Positions 8,383 to 17,864 are shown, numbered from the stretch's first letter. The stretch is DNA of 61,803 nt from an uncultured Lachnospiraceae bacterium (GCA_900315505.1 OMZG01000013.1:1-61803); one strand, 5' to 3'. Notes: a model not told the origin generated them from the sequence alone. A program made the numbers and translations.

Positions 8383-9066
8383 TTAATTATTATATCGGTT
8401 TTCTATCTGCCAGTCAATAGGGGCTATTCCGTTATCCTTCAGGTATTCATTACACTGTGAAAAATGCTTACATCCGAAAAATCCACGGTATGCCGAAAGC
8501 GGGCTCGGGTGCGGCGCCTTCAGCACCAGATGCCTCAGATTCTTCACCAGAGGTGCCTTCTGCTGTGCATGAGAACCCCATAGCATAAATACCATCGGCC
8601 TGTCCTCTGCCTCTACTGCATCGAATACGGCATCCGTAAACTGCTCCCAACCAATATTCTGATGACTGTATGCCTTGTGGGCGCGTACCGTCAGGACATT
8701 ATTCAGAAGAAGCACTCCCTGCTCTGCCCATTTTTCCAGGCATCCATTGTCAGGAATGTAGCATCCGAGATCGTCATGAAGCTCCTTATAGATATTCTGC
8801 AGTGATGGAGGTATTGCCACATCCGGTCCGACTGAAAAGGCCAGGCCATTTGCCTGTCCCGGCTCATGATACGGATCCTGCCCAATGATAACCACCTTTA
8901 CATCATGGAGAGGTGTCAGATGTAGCGCATTGAAAATCTTATCAGAAGGCGGATATACCACATAATTATGATATTCCTCCTTTATCGTCTCGTATAGCTT
9001 CCTGTAATAAGGCTTCCTGAACTCATTCTCCAGTGGAACAAGCCAGTCACCGTCTATTGCTGCCAT
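8383..9066 (-). CDS. ung: uracil-DNA glycosylase, family 1
   Basis: This 227-residue enzyme excises uracil from DNA to start base-excision repair. The catalytic water-activating motif GQDPYH (Asp at about 62) is followed by GQANGLAFSV, then LLLNNVLTV and the DNA-intercalating PHPSPLSAYRGF motif near residue 185. Length and motif order are normal. The start codon overlaps the hisF stop by one base (TAATG). The link with histidine genes has no obvious metabolic meaning and probably reflects shared transcription. Confidence 0.97.
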   Translation of the reverse strand: MAAIDGDWLVPLENEFRKPYYRKLYETIKEEYHNYVVYPPSDKIFNALHLTPLHDVKVVIIGQDPYHEPGQANGLAFSVGPDVAIPPSLQNIYKELHDDLGCYIPDNGCLEKWAEQGVLLLNNVLTVRAHKAYSHQNIGWEQFTDAVFDAVEAEDRPMVFMLWGSHAQQKAPLVKNLRHLVLKAPHPSPLSAYRGFFGCKHFSQCNEYLKDNGIAPIDWQIENRYNN

Positions 9067-9824
9067 TATATTCTCACCGGAATCCCTTTGTCGCGAAGAT
9101 ATCTCTTCAGATCCATTATATCAAGCTCATGATAATGGAACAGTGATGCTGCAAGAGCTGCTGAGGCGTGGCCCATTTCAAATGCAGCATAGAAATCCTC
9201 CTTCCTTCCTGCACCGCCGGAAGCGATTACAGGGATAGGAACAGCATCTGCTATCCTTCTCGTAAGAGGAATATCGTAGCCTGCCTTTGTGCCATCACAG
9301 TCCATGCTCGTAAGAAGTATCTCACCTGCGCCCAACTCGTAAGCCCTTCTGGCCCATTTCACTGCATCAAGTCCTGTATCCTCACGTCCGCCATACTTGA
9401 ATGCATGCCAGGTACCGTCCATCATTTCCTTTGCGTCTATCGCTACAACGACACACTGATTCCCGAACTTCTCTGCTGCTTCACTTATAAGAGACGGATT
9501 CTCTATTGCTGATGAATTGATTGAAATCTTATCTGCGCCTGCACGGAGGATCTCACGGAAATCATCAACAGTCCTGATGCCTCCGCCCACGGTAAACGGG
9601 ATAAATACCTGAGAAGCTACCTTCTCAACCATATCAACGACTGTATCCCTGTGATCGCTTGAGGCCGTAATATCAAGAAATACCAGCTCATCAGCGCCAG
9701 CCTTGTCATAGGCCTTTGCTGCTTCTACCGGATCACCTGCATCAGTCAGATGAACGAAATTAATACCCTTTACTACCCTGCCATCCTTGACATCCAGACA
9801 GGGTATGATTCTCTTTGTAAGCAT
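9066..9824 (-). CDS. hisF: imidazole glycerol phosphate synthase, cyclase subunit HisF
   Basis: The 252-residue TIM-barrel subunit uses ammonia from HisH to make imidazole glycerol phosphate and AICAR in histidine synthesis. [20 protein letters not shown] carries the catalytic Asp11, and the second catalytic Asp lies in [14 protein letters not shown]. The start at 9824 fits the universal HisF N-terminus; an upstream frame extension to 9911 lies inside hisH. HisF and HisH overlap by one base. No other his gene is in the window. Confidence 0.97.
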   Translation of the reverse strand: MLTKRIIPCLDVKDGRVVKGINFVHLTDAGDPVEAAKAYDKAGADELVFLDITASSDHRDTVVDMVEKVASQVFIPFTVGGGIRTVDDFREILRAGADKISINSSAIENPSLISEAAEKFGNQCVVVAIDAKEMMDGTWHAFKYGGREDTGLDAVKWARRAYELGAGEILLTSMDCDGTKAGYDIPLTRRIADAVPIPVIASGGAGRKEDFYAAFEMGHASAALAASLFHYHELDIMDLKRYLRDKGIPVRI

Positions 9825-10429
9825 TATATCTCCAGGAAATTCTTCAGTATCATAAGTCCTATCCTCCCGCTCTTCTCCGGGTGGAACTGACACGCAAATA
9901 CATTGCCGCATTCAACAGATGCATCGAAATCTACTCCATAGCTGCATCCTGCTGTGACTATAGACGGATCATCTGCCTTCAGATAATATGAATGAACGAA
10001 ATATACATACGAGCCCTCGGGAATATCCTTAAACAGTCTGCCCCGCTTCGGGAATGAAATCTGATTCCAGCCCATGTGAGGAACCTTCAGATTCTCTGAC
10101 TCGTTAAACCTTACTATATGTCCCTTCAGCAGCCCGAGTCCGTCCACACCAGGGCTTTCTTCACTGTCCTCAAATAACAGCTGGAGTCCCAGACAGATTC
10201 CGAGAAAAGGTATGCCCTTCTCCTGCACCTGGCGTATCACTGTTATCAGCTGCCGCTCATGGAGATGATCCATGCAGTCCCCGAAGGCTCCTACTCCAGG
10301 CAGGATCACATGGTCTGCCGAAAGTATCTCCCAAGGATCTGATGTCACCCTCGCATCTCTTCCGAGCGCTACGCAGGCCTTCTCTACACTCCTGATATTT
10401 CCTGCATCATAATCTATAATCGCAATCAT
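9824..10429 (-). CDS. hisH: imidazole glycerol phosphate synthase, glutaminase subunit HisH
   Basis: The 201-residue class I glutamine amidotransferase supplies ammonia to HisF. The oxyanion region [10 protein letters not shown], the nucleophile in [11 protein letters not shown] (Cys at about 79) and the His-Glu pair in HPEKSG are all present. Its ATG overlaps the stop of the upstream acidic membrane-protein gene by four bases (ATGA), which implies coupled translation with a gene unrelated to histidine synthesis. Confidence 0.97.
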   Translation of the reverse strand: MIAIIDYDAGNIRSVEKACVALGRDARVTSDPWEILSADHVILPGVGAFGDCMDHLHERQLITVIRQVQEKGIPFLGICLGLQLLFEDSEESPGVDGLGLLKGHIVRFNESENLKVPHMGWNQISFPKRGRLFKDIPEGSYVYFVHSYYLKADDPSIVTAGCSYGVDFDASVECGNVFACQFHPEKSGRIGLMILKNFLEI

Positions 10430-12057
10430 GCAGATACACTAAGACCTTTCTCTGCAAGCACCTGATCAATACGCTTTGTATATCCTGATCTGCTCTTTTC
10501 TGAAGCGATAGAAGCCGCATCATTTTCTGACAGTCCGAACTGATCATGAAGCGCATCTATGATCCTCGTGCCATAATCGTTGTAATACTTCTTTATGTCA
10601 AGCTTATTCGTCTTGTTCTTGTTCTGATCGTACTCAGTATAGCCTCTGATCAGAGCATCGAGTGCGTAGTCGTATGCTCCACGTTCCATCGCCTTCTCGT
10701 ATGAGTTGTACTTCAGTGTGATAGAGGCTGCATATCTGGACGATGTAAGTCTGGCCTTCTCATCGTCATCAGGCTTATCAATCGAAGCATAATACATATA
10801 TGAATCCAGATAATCCTGCTGTGTGTACTCCTCCTCAGCTGTCTGCTTCCGCTGGTTCTTCGGAAGCAGCGTGACACCAATGTATGCGAGTGCAAAAATA
10901 GAAATCGCAAGAAAAATGAAGATTCTGATCACCTTACCAGGTATCACCGGTGAATTGTCTACAGGCTTTGGCTTCTTCTGCTTTGGCGGCTTGGGAGCCT
11001 TTTTATTCTTCTCCTTTGCAGGCTTTTCCTTTTTCTTCTTTTCCGGCCTGGCCTTGGCTTCCTCATCAGAGAAATTAGCCATTATCTCGGCGTTTTCATC
11101 TGCGAGCTCCTCAGGAGAATCAGAATGATCATTGAGCAGATCATCGGTACTCAGCTTGTCATCATCGTTTTTTGAAAAAATACCACGGATTTTTGCTATA
11201 AGACCTGACAGAAAGCCACCCTTGCCTGACTCTTCAGGTGTGGCATCAGCTGACTCCTCTGCAGGCTTTGCTTCCTCGGCCTTATCAGCTCTTGCCTCAG
11301 CGCTTTCCTCAAAGGAATCCCTGCTCTCAGGAAGCTCTGTGCCATTTTCGTCAGCATCCAGCAGATCCCCGATATCAGAGAGATCATCATCTCCTGATAG
11401 CATATCTGAGAGATCACTTCCATCTCCTGATTCGTCCATCAGGTTTACGTCCTTTGCTGATGTGTCAGACATATCGACATTATCGAGATCGACATCATCA
11501 AGGATAGGCTTTTCTTCATCACTGTCCACGACGCTCTTCTTATCCGCTCCCCTGTCCTTGCTGTCGTCGTTCTTATGAAGGATACTCTCTCCGGCCTTTT
11601 CCTTGGCATTTGAAACTATAGAAGAAATGTCGTCCATAAGGTCATCCTTCGGACTATCATTCTTCTTTTGTTCAGGCTTTCCTATCTTTGAAAAGTAAGG
11701 GCTGACATCCTCGCCATCGGGCAGAGAATCCCCCTCATCTGTAGATGTGTTGGTATGTGAATCTATATTATCAATATCAGGATCAGAGTCATGATCATCA
11801 TCGAGCATGCTTTCAAATTCAGAAAGGAAATCATCCTCTGAAAGTGCCTTCTTCAGATTGCTTCTGCTGCTTTTCCTCGGAGAGACATCAGACAGGCCGC
11901 TCTTTTCCATGAAGCTGTCATCAGGACCTATCTCCGCTCTCTCTTTTGCTTTTCTTTCTGCCTCCTCTGAATCCTTTCTGTATGTCTCGTCCACATCTTC
12001 TCTTGCTTTCGAGATGGAATCAAGAAGGTTCTCTAAGTATTCTTCTTCCTTTGGCAC
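10426..12057 (-). CDS. large acidic single-pass membrane protein of unknown function
   Basis: The predicted 543 residues fall into three parts. Residues 1-330 are disordered and very rich in Asp, Glu and Ser. A lysine-rich segment (KKKKEKPAKEKNKKAPKPPK) at about 340-370 comes next. A single helix, VIRIFIFLAISIFALAYIGV, is followed by a C-terminal domain of about 145 residues with a helical repeat character. The positive segment before the helix suggests the acidic part is cytoplasmic. The start codon is GTG with GAGG upstream. It lies between cheV and hisH. I do not recognise the family; a role with CheV at the membrane is speculation. Confidence 0.75.
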   Translation of the reverse strand: MPKEEEYLENLLDSISKAREDVDETYRKDSEEAERKAKERAEIGPDDSFMEKSGLSDVSPRKSSRSNLKKALSEDDFLSEFESMLDDDHDSDPDIDNIDSHTNTSTDEGDSLPDGEDVSPYFSKIGKPEQKKNDSPKDDLMDDISSIVSNAKEKAGESILHKNDDSKDRGADKKSVVDSDEEKPILDDVDLDNVDMSDTSAKDVNLMDESGDGSDLSDMLSGDDDLSDIGDLLDADENGTELPESRDSFEESAEARADKAEEAKPAEESADATPEESGKGGFLSGLIAKIRGIFSKNDDDKLSTDDLLNDHSDSPEELADENAEIMANFSDEEAKARPEKKKKEKPAKEKNKKAPKPPKQKKPKPVDNSPVIPGKVIRIFIFLAISIFALAYIGVTLLPKNQRKQTAEEEYTQQDYLDSYMYYASIDKPDDDEKARLTSSRYAASITLKYNSYEKAMERGAYDYALDALIRGYTEYDQNKNKTNKLDIKKYYNDYGTRIIDALHDQFGLSENDAASIASEKSRSGYTKRIDQVLAEKGLSVSA

Positions 12058-12067
12058 GGTTCAGACC

Positions 12068-13003
12068 TCAGAACTTATCTGCCTTGCGGGCATCCTCGTA
12101 CTTGTCAACAAGACTGTCAATAGCATCAACAAGTTTTCCGATCTCAGGCTTGGTAAGCTGTGCATCCGCGCCAACACTTTCACCCTTCCTCCTGATATCA
12201 TCATTTATAAGTGATGAAAAAATGATGACAGGAATATGCTTCATCTGATCATCATCCTTGACCAGCTTGCAGAGCCTGTGACCATCCATCTTTGGCATCT
12301 CGATATCTGTAACGATGCAGTGAACGTCATCGAAGATGGTTCCATTTTTCTTCATCTCACAGAGCTTGTCCCAGGCCTCCTGGCCGTTATTATTAACATT
12401 CAGATTCGTATATCCTGACTTCTTCAGGCACTCTACTATAAGCTTCGACAGAAGCGGTGAATCCTCAGCAATCATGATAGGAGAATGTGATCTGTCTCTG
12501 TCCTCAGGCTCTCTGTCATCGATATCCGATACGGTAAGAGCTGTATCAGGATTGATCTTCGATACGATCTTCTCGAAGTCAAGAATGACTACAAGATGAT
12601 CCTCAAGCTTTATCACACCGGTTGCAACACCTGAAGCCTCTGAAGAAATGGTAGTGTCAGGTGTATTGATATCCTCCCATGAAACCCTGTGAATACCAAG
12701 AACCTGATCCACATGGAATGCGGTATTCAGATTATTGAAATTAGTAATGAAGAAAAGTCCTTCTATATCAGGATCATCCGGATATCCGAGGCACTTCCTG
12801 AGATTAATAACCGAAATAATCGTATCCCTCGGCATGAAGATTCCCTCAACAAATGGGTGTGAATTAGGCACCGGAGTAACATGCTGATAATTGAGAATTT
12901 CTATAATCTTCGCTACATTGATGCCGTAGTAATTGTCTGCCACCTTGAACTCGAGGATTTCAAGTTCGTTTGTTCCTGATTCAAGTAAGATATTTGTGTC
13001 CAT
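12068..13003 (-). CDS. cheV: chemotaxis coupling protein CheV (CheW-receiver fusion)
   Basis: The 311-residue protein joins an N-terminal CheW-like domain (about 10-155), which couples receptors to the CheA kinase, to a C-terminal receiver domain (about 175-305). The receiver shows the acidic pair at E180 and D181, the phosphorylation site D233 in DIEMPKMDG and the conserved Lys in LTKPE. The ribosome site GGGAGG is strong. No cheA, cheY or receptor gene is nearby, so this is a detached chemotaxis component. It shares a transcript with a lipoprotein gene. Confidence 0.95.
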   Translation of the reverse strand: MDTNILLESGTNELEILEFKVADNYYGINVAKIIEILNYQHVTPVPNSHPFVEGIFMPRDTIISVINLRKCLGYPDDPDIEGLFFITNFNNLNTAFHVDQVLGIHRVSWEDINTPDTTISSEASGVATGVIKLEDHLVVILDFEKIVSKINPDTALTVSDIDDREPEDRDRSHSPIMIAEDSPLLSKLIVECLKKSGYTNLNVNNNGQEAWDKLCEMKKNGTIFDDVHCIVTDIEMPKMDGHRLCKLVKDDDQMKHIPVIIFSSLINDDIRRKGESVGADAQLTKPEIGKLVDAIDSLVDKYEDARKADKF

Positions 13004-13024
13004 TAAGTCTAACCTCCCTGCCGC

Positions 13025-13762
13025 TTAATCCTTCTCAGACCTCTTTGTATCTATTGATACAGTCTCATCGCCTTTCTTTACTGAGAACTGTATCTTATCT
13101 GTGTCTTTAACTGTTCCCTTCGGGAACTGGAACAGAAGAAGCATATTGCTTCTCTTCCCTGCCTTGAATGTGCCCTGATAGGTGGTCAGGTCATTCATCA
13201 GCAGTGTCATATCCGAATCGACCGACTGATCACCGTAGGTCGCGGTAAATGTGATATTCTGTGAAGGCATATCTATATCAAGGCTCTTGTCAGTCGTATT
13301 CTCTGCCTTGAGTCTGACTACAAGTAACTCATTGCCCTGGTCAGCTGTCAGATCATACACATCACCCTGCTGGTACCCACTTGCAGTCCTTGCATCACGA
13401 TACAGAAACTTCATTCCTCCGATACCAATGGCCTCAGTAAAGGTTCCTGTCTCCTGAGCCTGTTCTGCTGAAGATGACGAACTGGAAATATTCGCGGAAG
13501 TAGATGAAGACGCTTTCGACATCTCCTCGCTCTTCGCTTCAGATGAATTATCATCTGTCTTCTCTTCATCGGAAGTCGTCTGCTTCGGAACGTTTACCAG
13601 CCCTGTGTCATTATTCATATTGTGCTTTGATACCACCTGGGTACAGTAAGCGACAAACCTGCTCTCATCATCATCAGAAAGCTTAGTCAGCTGTATTCCG
13701 CAGCCTGTAGTGGAAACTACTGTTGCAAGAAGTAACCCAAGCGCTAAAAGTCTCTTACGCAT
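13025..13762 (-). CDS. lipoprotein with a DUF4352/telomeric-like Ig domain
   Basis: The 245-residue protein begins with MRKRLLALGLLLATVVSTTGC, a lipoprotein signal with Cys21 as the expected lipidated residue. A Ser/Thr/Glu-rich linker (about 60-100) follows. The C-terminal beta domain (about 105-240) resembles the DUF4352 Ig-like fold found in many Firmicutes lipoproteins, with LLVVRLKAENTTDKSLDI and a later TYQGTFKAGKRSNMLLLFQF. It should sit on the outer face of the membrane. It is the first gene after the promoter at 13805-13833 and precedes cheV. The ligand or role is unknown. Confidence 0.8.
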   Translation of the reverse strand: MRKRLLALGLLLATVVSTTGCGIQLTKLSDDDESRFVAYCTQVVSKHNMNNDTGLVNVPKQTTSDEEKTDDNSSEAKSEEMSKASSSTSANISSSSSSAEQAQETGTFTEAIGIGGMKFLYRDARTASGYQQGDVYDLTADQGNELLVVRLKAENTTDKSLDIDMPSQNITFTATYGDQSVDSDMTLLMNDLTTYQGTFKAGKRSNMLLLFQFPKGTVKDTDKIQFSVKKGDETVSIDTKRSEKD

Positions 13763-13804
13763 TAGAAAATAACGCCTTTCAGAAAATTAACGTTCTTCTT
13801 TTAT

Positions 13805-13833
13805 ATACTATCATTATTGTACATAAATTTCAA
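13805..13833 (-). promoter_or_regulatory. promoter for the lipoprotein-cheV-hisHF-ung unit
   Basis: TTGAAA (13833-13828) and TAGTAT (13810-13805) are 17 bases apart on the minus strand, about 45 bases before the lipoprotein ATG. The region between the kinase stop and this gene is AT-rich and has no hairpin. Confidence 0.7.
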
Positions 13834-13843
13834 ACTTTTTTTA

Positions 13844-15346
13844 TCACTTATCCAGGTCAAAATAAAACTCTACACCGTTCTCGTGATTGATTACCCCGCA
13901 TTCCTTGTGAAGGTCATCCATAATGGCTTTTACGACAGAAAGTCCGATTCCGCTGCCACCATATTCTCTGGTTCTCGCCTTATCCACCTTATAGAACTTC
14001 TCCCACAGATGAGGAATAGACTCCTCTGGTATTGGATTCCCTGAGTTGAAGACGCTGATCCGGTAATCCTTCTCTCGCTCTGTCACCTTTACCTCTATCT
14101 TCTTTTCCTTCTCACAGTAATGGATCGCATTAGAAAAATAATTGGTAATGACCTGCTCTGTAAAGAAAGGATCAGACCACACAAATGCCGGACCATTATG
14201 GATAAAGGATACGGTAATGCCGGCCTTATCTGTCATAATGCCATTCGACCTGATGACGCCATCGATCACCTCTGTCACATCGAATCTCTCAAGATTCATG
14301 ATCTGCTCACCGTATTCAAGATGACTCAGATCAAGAAGTTCCTTTACAATACGGTTCATCTTATTTGCTTCGTCTATGATCACATCGCAGTAGAACTTAC
14401 GGTCCTCTGCATTGTCAAAAGCAACCGCATCCGAAAGTCCCTCAGCATAACCCATTATAAGCGCCAGAGGCGTCTTCAGTTCATGGGAGACACTTGAAGA
14501 GAATTCCCGGCGCATCTTTTCATTTTCTTCCCTTGCCTTCAGATCCTGCATCAGGTCACTATTGGCCTGCTTCAGCTGCAGAATGGTCTCCTCAAGTGTC
14601 CTTGAAAGCTCATTCATGCACTCGCCGAGCTCATCTATTTCGTTCGGCTTCTTCCCCGGCTCATACTTTGCATTGAAGTCAAGAGATGCCATCTGCTTTG
14701 ATATCTTAGTGAGTTTCCTGACAGGATCCGTGATATACTTACTGAAAAAGAGTGATGCCACAATGGCAAGCGCTATTGAAATGATTCCTGCTATAAGCAG
14801 TACCCTGCTGGTAAAATTGGCTGAGGCGCGCAGAGAGCCAAGACCTGATCTGATTATGATCAGATTGCTGTCAGGAAGTGTCCCCCAGAGGACCAGGAAT
14901 TCCGATTCTATCTCTGGATTTCTAAGACGGATAATGGAATAATCCGTACCGGTCCTTACTATCTCTCTGTTGTCTTTGTCCCGCGAGAGCATTGCGCTGT
15001 ACAGCTGTGCCATCATGAGACGGTTCGACCCCTGTGATGACATCATAACAGATCCTGACGGTGTGACTATCAGGACCTGCAGATTATTATTAGAGCACAG
15101 TGCCTCGAAGTAATCCCTGTACTTATCGTCATAAAGTACATCATTCTTCGCCTTCTCCGATAAGATATCGAAGGCATCCTCAAGAATTCCCTCGCGCCTT
15201 AATACCGAGAATCTGAGCATGAACACAGAATTCAGTATAAAACTCAGGAAGATTGCCCCAAATGCTACAAGCACCATATAGGTGCATATCTGTGCGCTAA
15301 GAGAATATTTTCTTCTGTTTCTTATTTTTTCGCGTATTTGTGACAT
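13844..15346 (-). CDS. membrane sensor histidine kinase
   Basis: The 500-residue kinase has membrane helices at about 21-44 and 180-202 around an extracellular sensor region of about 135 residues, then a HAMP domain (about 203-255). The HisKA domain has the phosphorylated His288 in SVSHELKTPLALIMGY, and the HATPase domain shows the G boxes GGSGIGLSVV. Its partner is almost certainly the response regulator at 16435-17127. The kinase start overlaps the end of the L,D-transpeptidase gene by 25 bases. The sensor signal is unknown, although the coupling with a cell-wall enzyme suggests envelope status. Confidence 0.93.
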   Translation of the reverse strand: MSQIREKIRNRRKYSLSAQICTYMVLVAFGAIFLSFILNSVFMLRFSVLRREGILEDAFDILSEKAKNDVLYDDKYRDYFEALCSNNNLQVLIVTPSGSVMMSSQGSNRLMMAQLYSAMLSRDKDNREIVRTGTDYSIIRLRNPEIESEFLVLWGTLPDSNLIIIRSGLGSLRASANFTSRVLLIAGIISIALAIVASLFFSKYITDPVRKLTKISKQMASLDFNAKYEPGKKPNEIDELGECMNELSRTLEETILQLKQANSDLMQDLKAREENEKMRREFSSSVSHELKTPLALIMGYAEGLSDAVAFDNAEDRKFYCDVIIDEANKMNRIVKELLDLSHLEYGEQIMNLERFDVTEVIDGVIRSNGIMTDKAGITVSFIHNGPAFVWSDPFFTEQVITNYFSNAIHYCEKEKKIEVKVTEREKDYRISVFNSGNPIPEESIPHLWEKFYKVDKARTREYGGSGIGLSVVKAIMDDLHKECGVINHENGVEFYFDLDK

Positions 15347-16431
15347 TTATGCTTTTTACATAATTTCTGAGCCGTAGGATCAGTCGGATCCCAGGTATGC
15401 CATGAAGGAATCTTCTTAATGGACGGCTTACTGAATGGTTCGTATCCATTCTTCGTATATATGACTACTGAGGTGCCCACCTTGCAGTTGTCATAGATCC
15501 ACTTTGCAGAAGCGGCCTGAACCCTGATACATCCATGAGAGCAGGTGGTTCCAAGCTTATTATAAGCTCTGACTGATATAGTGGAATTGCTGTTCCTTTT
15601 GCTGGAAAAAATAGAATGGAAATATATTCCGTCCTTTGTCACCTTGGTACACCACTGTCCCCAGCATGGGCCCAAAAGCTCATGCCATCTGTACTTAGTG
15701 AGAGTCTTATGCCTACCGACAGGTGTAACAGCACCAGGTGAGCAGATAAATGACTTCACCGGAATCAGATTCTTGCCTGAAACCGCATATGCAGTCACAT
15801 AATCCTTGCTCTTATTAACATACAGCACATATTTATCAGGCCTGATCTTTACGTATTTAGTGGGATCAGTAACCACTTTTCCGTCACCGTACTTATACAG
15901 GATTATAGTCTTGCCATACAGGATTGATTTCTTATCCTTTACCTTTATCTTCTCCTGATGAATCGTGACCTTTACCGTCACTGTCTTAGAATATGCGCCG
16001 TAGTGAGTATTGCCGTCTTCATCTACATAATAGGCTCTTGCCCTGTAGCTATAGGAATTTCCATAGGATACCTTCGTATCCTCGTAGGTAGCCTTTGACT
16101 TCCTGATCTGTGTCTTAAGGACCCAGTCACTATCACTATTCTTCTTATATACCTGGAAACCGGTAATCTTTCCCTTTCCTGATGAGGTTAGCTTCAGCCT
16201 GACACTCGTCTTTCCAGGGATTACCGACTTTATGCTTGTCTTCTTTACTGTGATAGCTGCCGGTGTAACGGCTATGGCACCACCGGTCGTTGCTTCTGCT
16301 GAGGTTGTTTCACCTTCTGCTGTCTTGGCATTTGTTTCTGCTGTTTGGGCATATGCGCTTATATTTACACTGGTAAATAATACCGCTGCAAGAAGCGCTG
16401 CCGCCGTGATTTTCTTAATTAAATGCTTCAT
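15322..16431 (-). CDS. exported L,D-transpeptidase (YkuD) with a fibronectin-like domain
   Basis: The 369-residue protein has a signal peptide (KKITAAALLAAVLFTSVNIS ending AYA), a fibronectin III-like domain at about 65-150 and a YkuD catalytic domain at about 195-325. The catalytic motif SHGCIR has His299 and Cys301. Such enzymes form 3-3 peptidoglycan crosslinks or attach proteins to the wall. The C-terminal tail is basic and His/Lys-rich. The gene sits between the response regulator (three bases away) and the kinase (25-base overlap), so it is made with them and is likely an output or part of the sensed process. Confidence 0.93.
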   Translation of the reverse strand: MKHLIKKITAAALLAAVLFTSVNISAYAQTAETNAKTAEGETTSAEATTGGAIAVTPAAITVKKTSIKSVIPGKTSVRLKLTSSGKGKITGFQVYKKNSDSDWVLKTQIRKSKATYEDTKVSYGNSYSYRARAYYVDEDGNTHYGAYSKTVTVKVTIHQEKIKVKDKKSILYGKTIILYKYGDGKVVTDPTKYVKIRPDKYVLYVNKSKDYVTAYAVSGKNLIPVKSFICSPGAVTPVGRHKTLTKYRWHELLGPCWGQWCTKVTKDGIYFHSIFSSKRNSNSTISVRAYNKLGTTCSHGCIRVQAASAKWIYDNCKVGTSVVIYTKNGYEPFSKPSIKKIPSWHTWDPTDPTAQKLCKKHKCHKYAKK

Positions 16432-16434
16432 GAT

Positions 16435-17127
16435 TCATTCCTCTGCTTCAAATTTGTATCCCATGCCCCAGATAGTATGGATATATTTACCACAGTCTCC
16501 AAGCTTGCTGCGAAGCTTCTTGACGTGAGTATCTATGGTTCTTGCATCTCCGAAATAGTCATAATCCCAGACGCTGTTCAGGATCTTCTCTCTGGATAGA
16601 GCGATTCCCTTATTGCGCATGAAATATGCCAAAAGCTCGAATTCCTTGACAGAAAGTGTGACGTCCCTGCCATTTGCCGTGACTGTATGTGCATTTTCAT
16701 CAAGTATTATTTCTCCGACCTGAAGCGGCTTTGCGCCGGTATCCTTGCTCTTGTCACCGGTATCACGATTGATAAGCGCCTTGACCCTGGCCACAAGCAC
16801 CTTTGGAGAAAATGGTTTGCTGACAAATTCATCTGCTCCGGCAGTAAAGCCCTCGAGCGCATCCTCCTCCTCTGACTTAGCTGTAAGAACTATCACCGGA
16901 ACATGCGACTTCTCTCTTATCTTCTTCAGAACTCCGTATCCATCAAGCTTCGGCATCATCACATCCAGAATGATAAGTGACACATCCGGATTCAGATCAA
17001 ACTGAGCCAGAGCCTCCATTCCGTCTGCCGCCTCCAGTACATCAAATCCATCTCTTCTGAGATAATCCTTGATGAGCTTTCTCATCCTGGATTCATCATC
17101 AGCTATCAGTATCTTATTCGCTGCCAT
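16435..17127 (-). CDS. OmpR/PhoB-family response regulator
   Basis: The 230-residue regulator has a receiver domain with acidic residues D10 and D11, phosphorylation site D55 in LDVMMPKLDG and Lys in SKPFSP, followed by a winged-helix DNA-binding domain (about 130-228). I prefer the ATG at 17127 over the one at 17133, because AGGAGG lies nine bases before 17127 but only three before 17133. The first bases overlap the preceding membrane-protein gene by 14. It is the expected partner of the kinase at 13844-15346. Confidence 0.95.
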   Translation of the reverse strand: MAANKILIADDESRMRKLIKDYLRRDGFDVLEAADGMEALAQFDLNPDVSLIILDVMMPKLDGYGVLKKIREKSHVPVIVLTAKSEEEDALEGFTAGADEFVSKPFSPKVLVARVKALINRDTGDKSKDTGAKPLQVGEIILDENAHTVTANGRDVTLSVKEFELLAYFMRNKGIALSREKILNSVWDYDYFGDARTIDTHVKKLRSKLGDCGKYIHTIWGMGYKFEAEE

Positions 17128-17698
17128 CTGCATTACCCTCCTCGGTACTATCTGATCTGTTTTCTTTTTCCAATAGCTTTTCCTCTCTTTTTCTTACCTG
17201 TTCCTCACGTCTGGTCAGGCTCTCGTCCCACTCTGAATAATGATTTTCGAGCTTCTCCTTATAATCAAGAATATTCGGGCTGTCCTGGGTCGCTGTGAGT
17301 ATGAACATGAATACTACACATGCTGCGAGCGCTATCGTGACAATGATAAGTGTAAAAAACCTTCTTTTCCACAGTGGTTCCTCGAGCTGGGTCTGTCTTC
17401 TCCTGACCTCTGACGGATCATATACCGGGATCGGTGGGATCTCTGCATTATCTACAGTATCATCATCTATAAGCCTGCGCTGTACATCCTTCAGAAAAGT
17501 ATATCCCTCAGCTGTATCAAAGACCTCTTTATCGATAAGTCCCTTATACGCTCCAAGCAGGTGTGCGCCATCCATTTTTGATAACTCGTCTCTGAGATAG
17601 ATTACCGCATTCAGTTCCTTTTTTGCCTTTTCTGCTAATACTTCATTTGAAAAAATGAATCCGGCCGCCGTCAGCTTTTCATCATCCACTTCTGACAT
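17114..17698 (-). CDS. single-pass membrane protein with coiled-coil tail
   Basis: This 194-residue protein has a soluble helical N-terminal region (about 1-115), one membrane helix (FFTLIIVTIALAACVVFMFI) at about 122-145 and a C-terminal charged coiled coil (SLTRREEQVRKREEKLLEKE). The start at 17698 has AAGGAG upstream and the promoter at 17731-17759. It is the first gene of the operon with the response regulator, L,D-transpeptidase and kinase. I do not recognise the family; an accessory role for the two-component system is plausible but unproved. Confidence 0.75.
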   Translation of the reverse strand: MSEVDDEKLTAAGFIFSNEVLAEKAKKELNAVIYLRDELSKMDGAHLLGAYKGLIDKEVFDTAEGYTFLKDVQRRLIDDDTVDNAEIPPIPVYDPSEVRRRQTQLEEPLWKRRFFTLIIVTIALAACVVFMFILTATQDSPNILDYKEKLENHYSEWDESLTRREEQVRKREEKLLEKENRSDSTEEGNADGSE

Positions 17699-17730
17699 AC
17701 TTACTTCTCCTTCTGATGGCACTATCACTT

Positions 17731-17759
17731 ATCATAACAATTTTCAGTTACTTTTACAA
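17731..17759 (-). promoter_or_regulatory. promoter for the two-component/transpeptidase operon
   Basis: TTGTAA (17759-17754) and TATGAT (17736-17731) are 17 bases apart on the minus strand. They lie right after the terminator of the decarboxylase operon and about 33 bases before the ATG at 17698. Confidence 0.7.
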
Positions 17760-17763
17760 GTAC

Positions 17764-17813
17764 AAAAAAAGGGATAAGTCCTCGTCCACATTTGTGAAAC
17801 GAGAACTCATCCC
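17764..17813 (-). terminator. intrinsic terminator of the sodium-pump decarboxylase operon
   Basis: A 14-bp stem (17771-17784 with 17800-17813, two G-U pairs) encloses a 15-base loop that itself contains CACA...TGTG. On the minus strand it is followed by seven T (complement of 17764-17770). Confidence 0.88.
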
Positions 17814-17864
17814 ATTATATAAGAGCTTATAACTATAATCCTTAAACAAAGAACTATAAACCTA

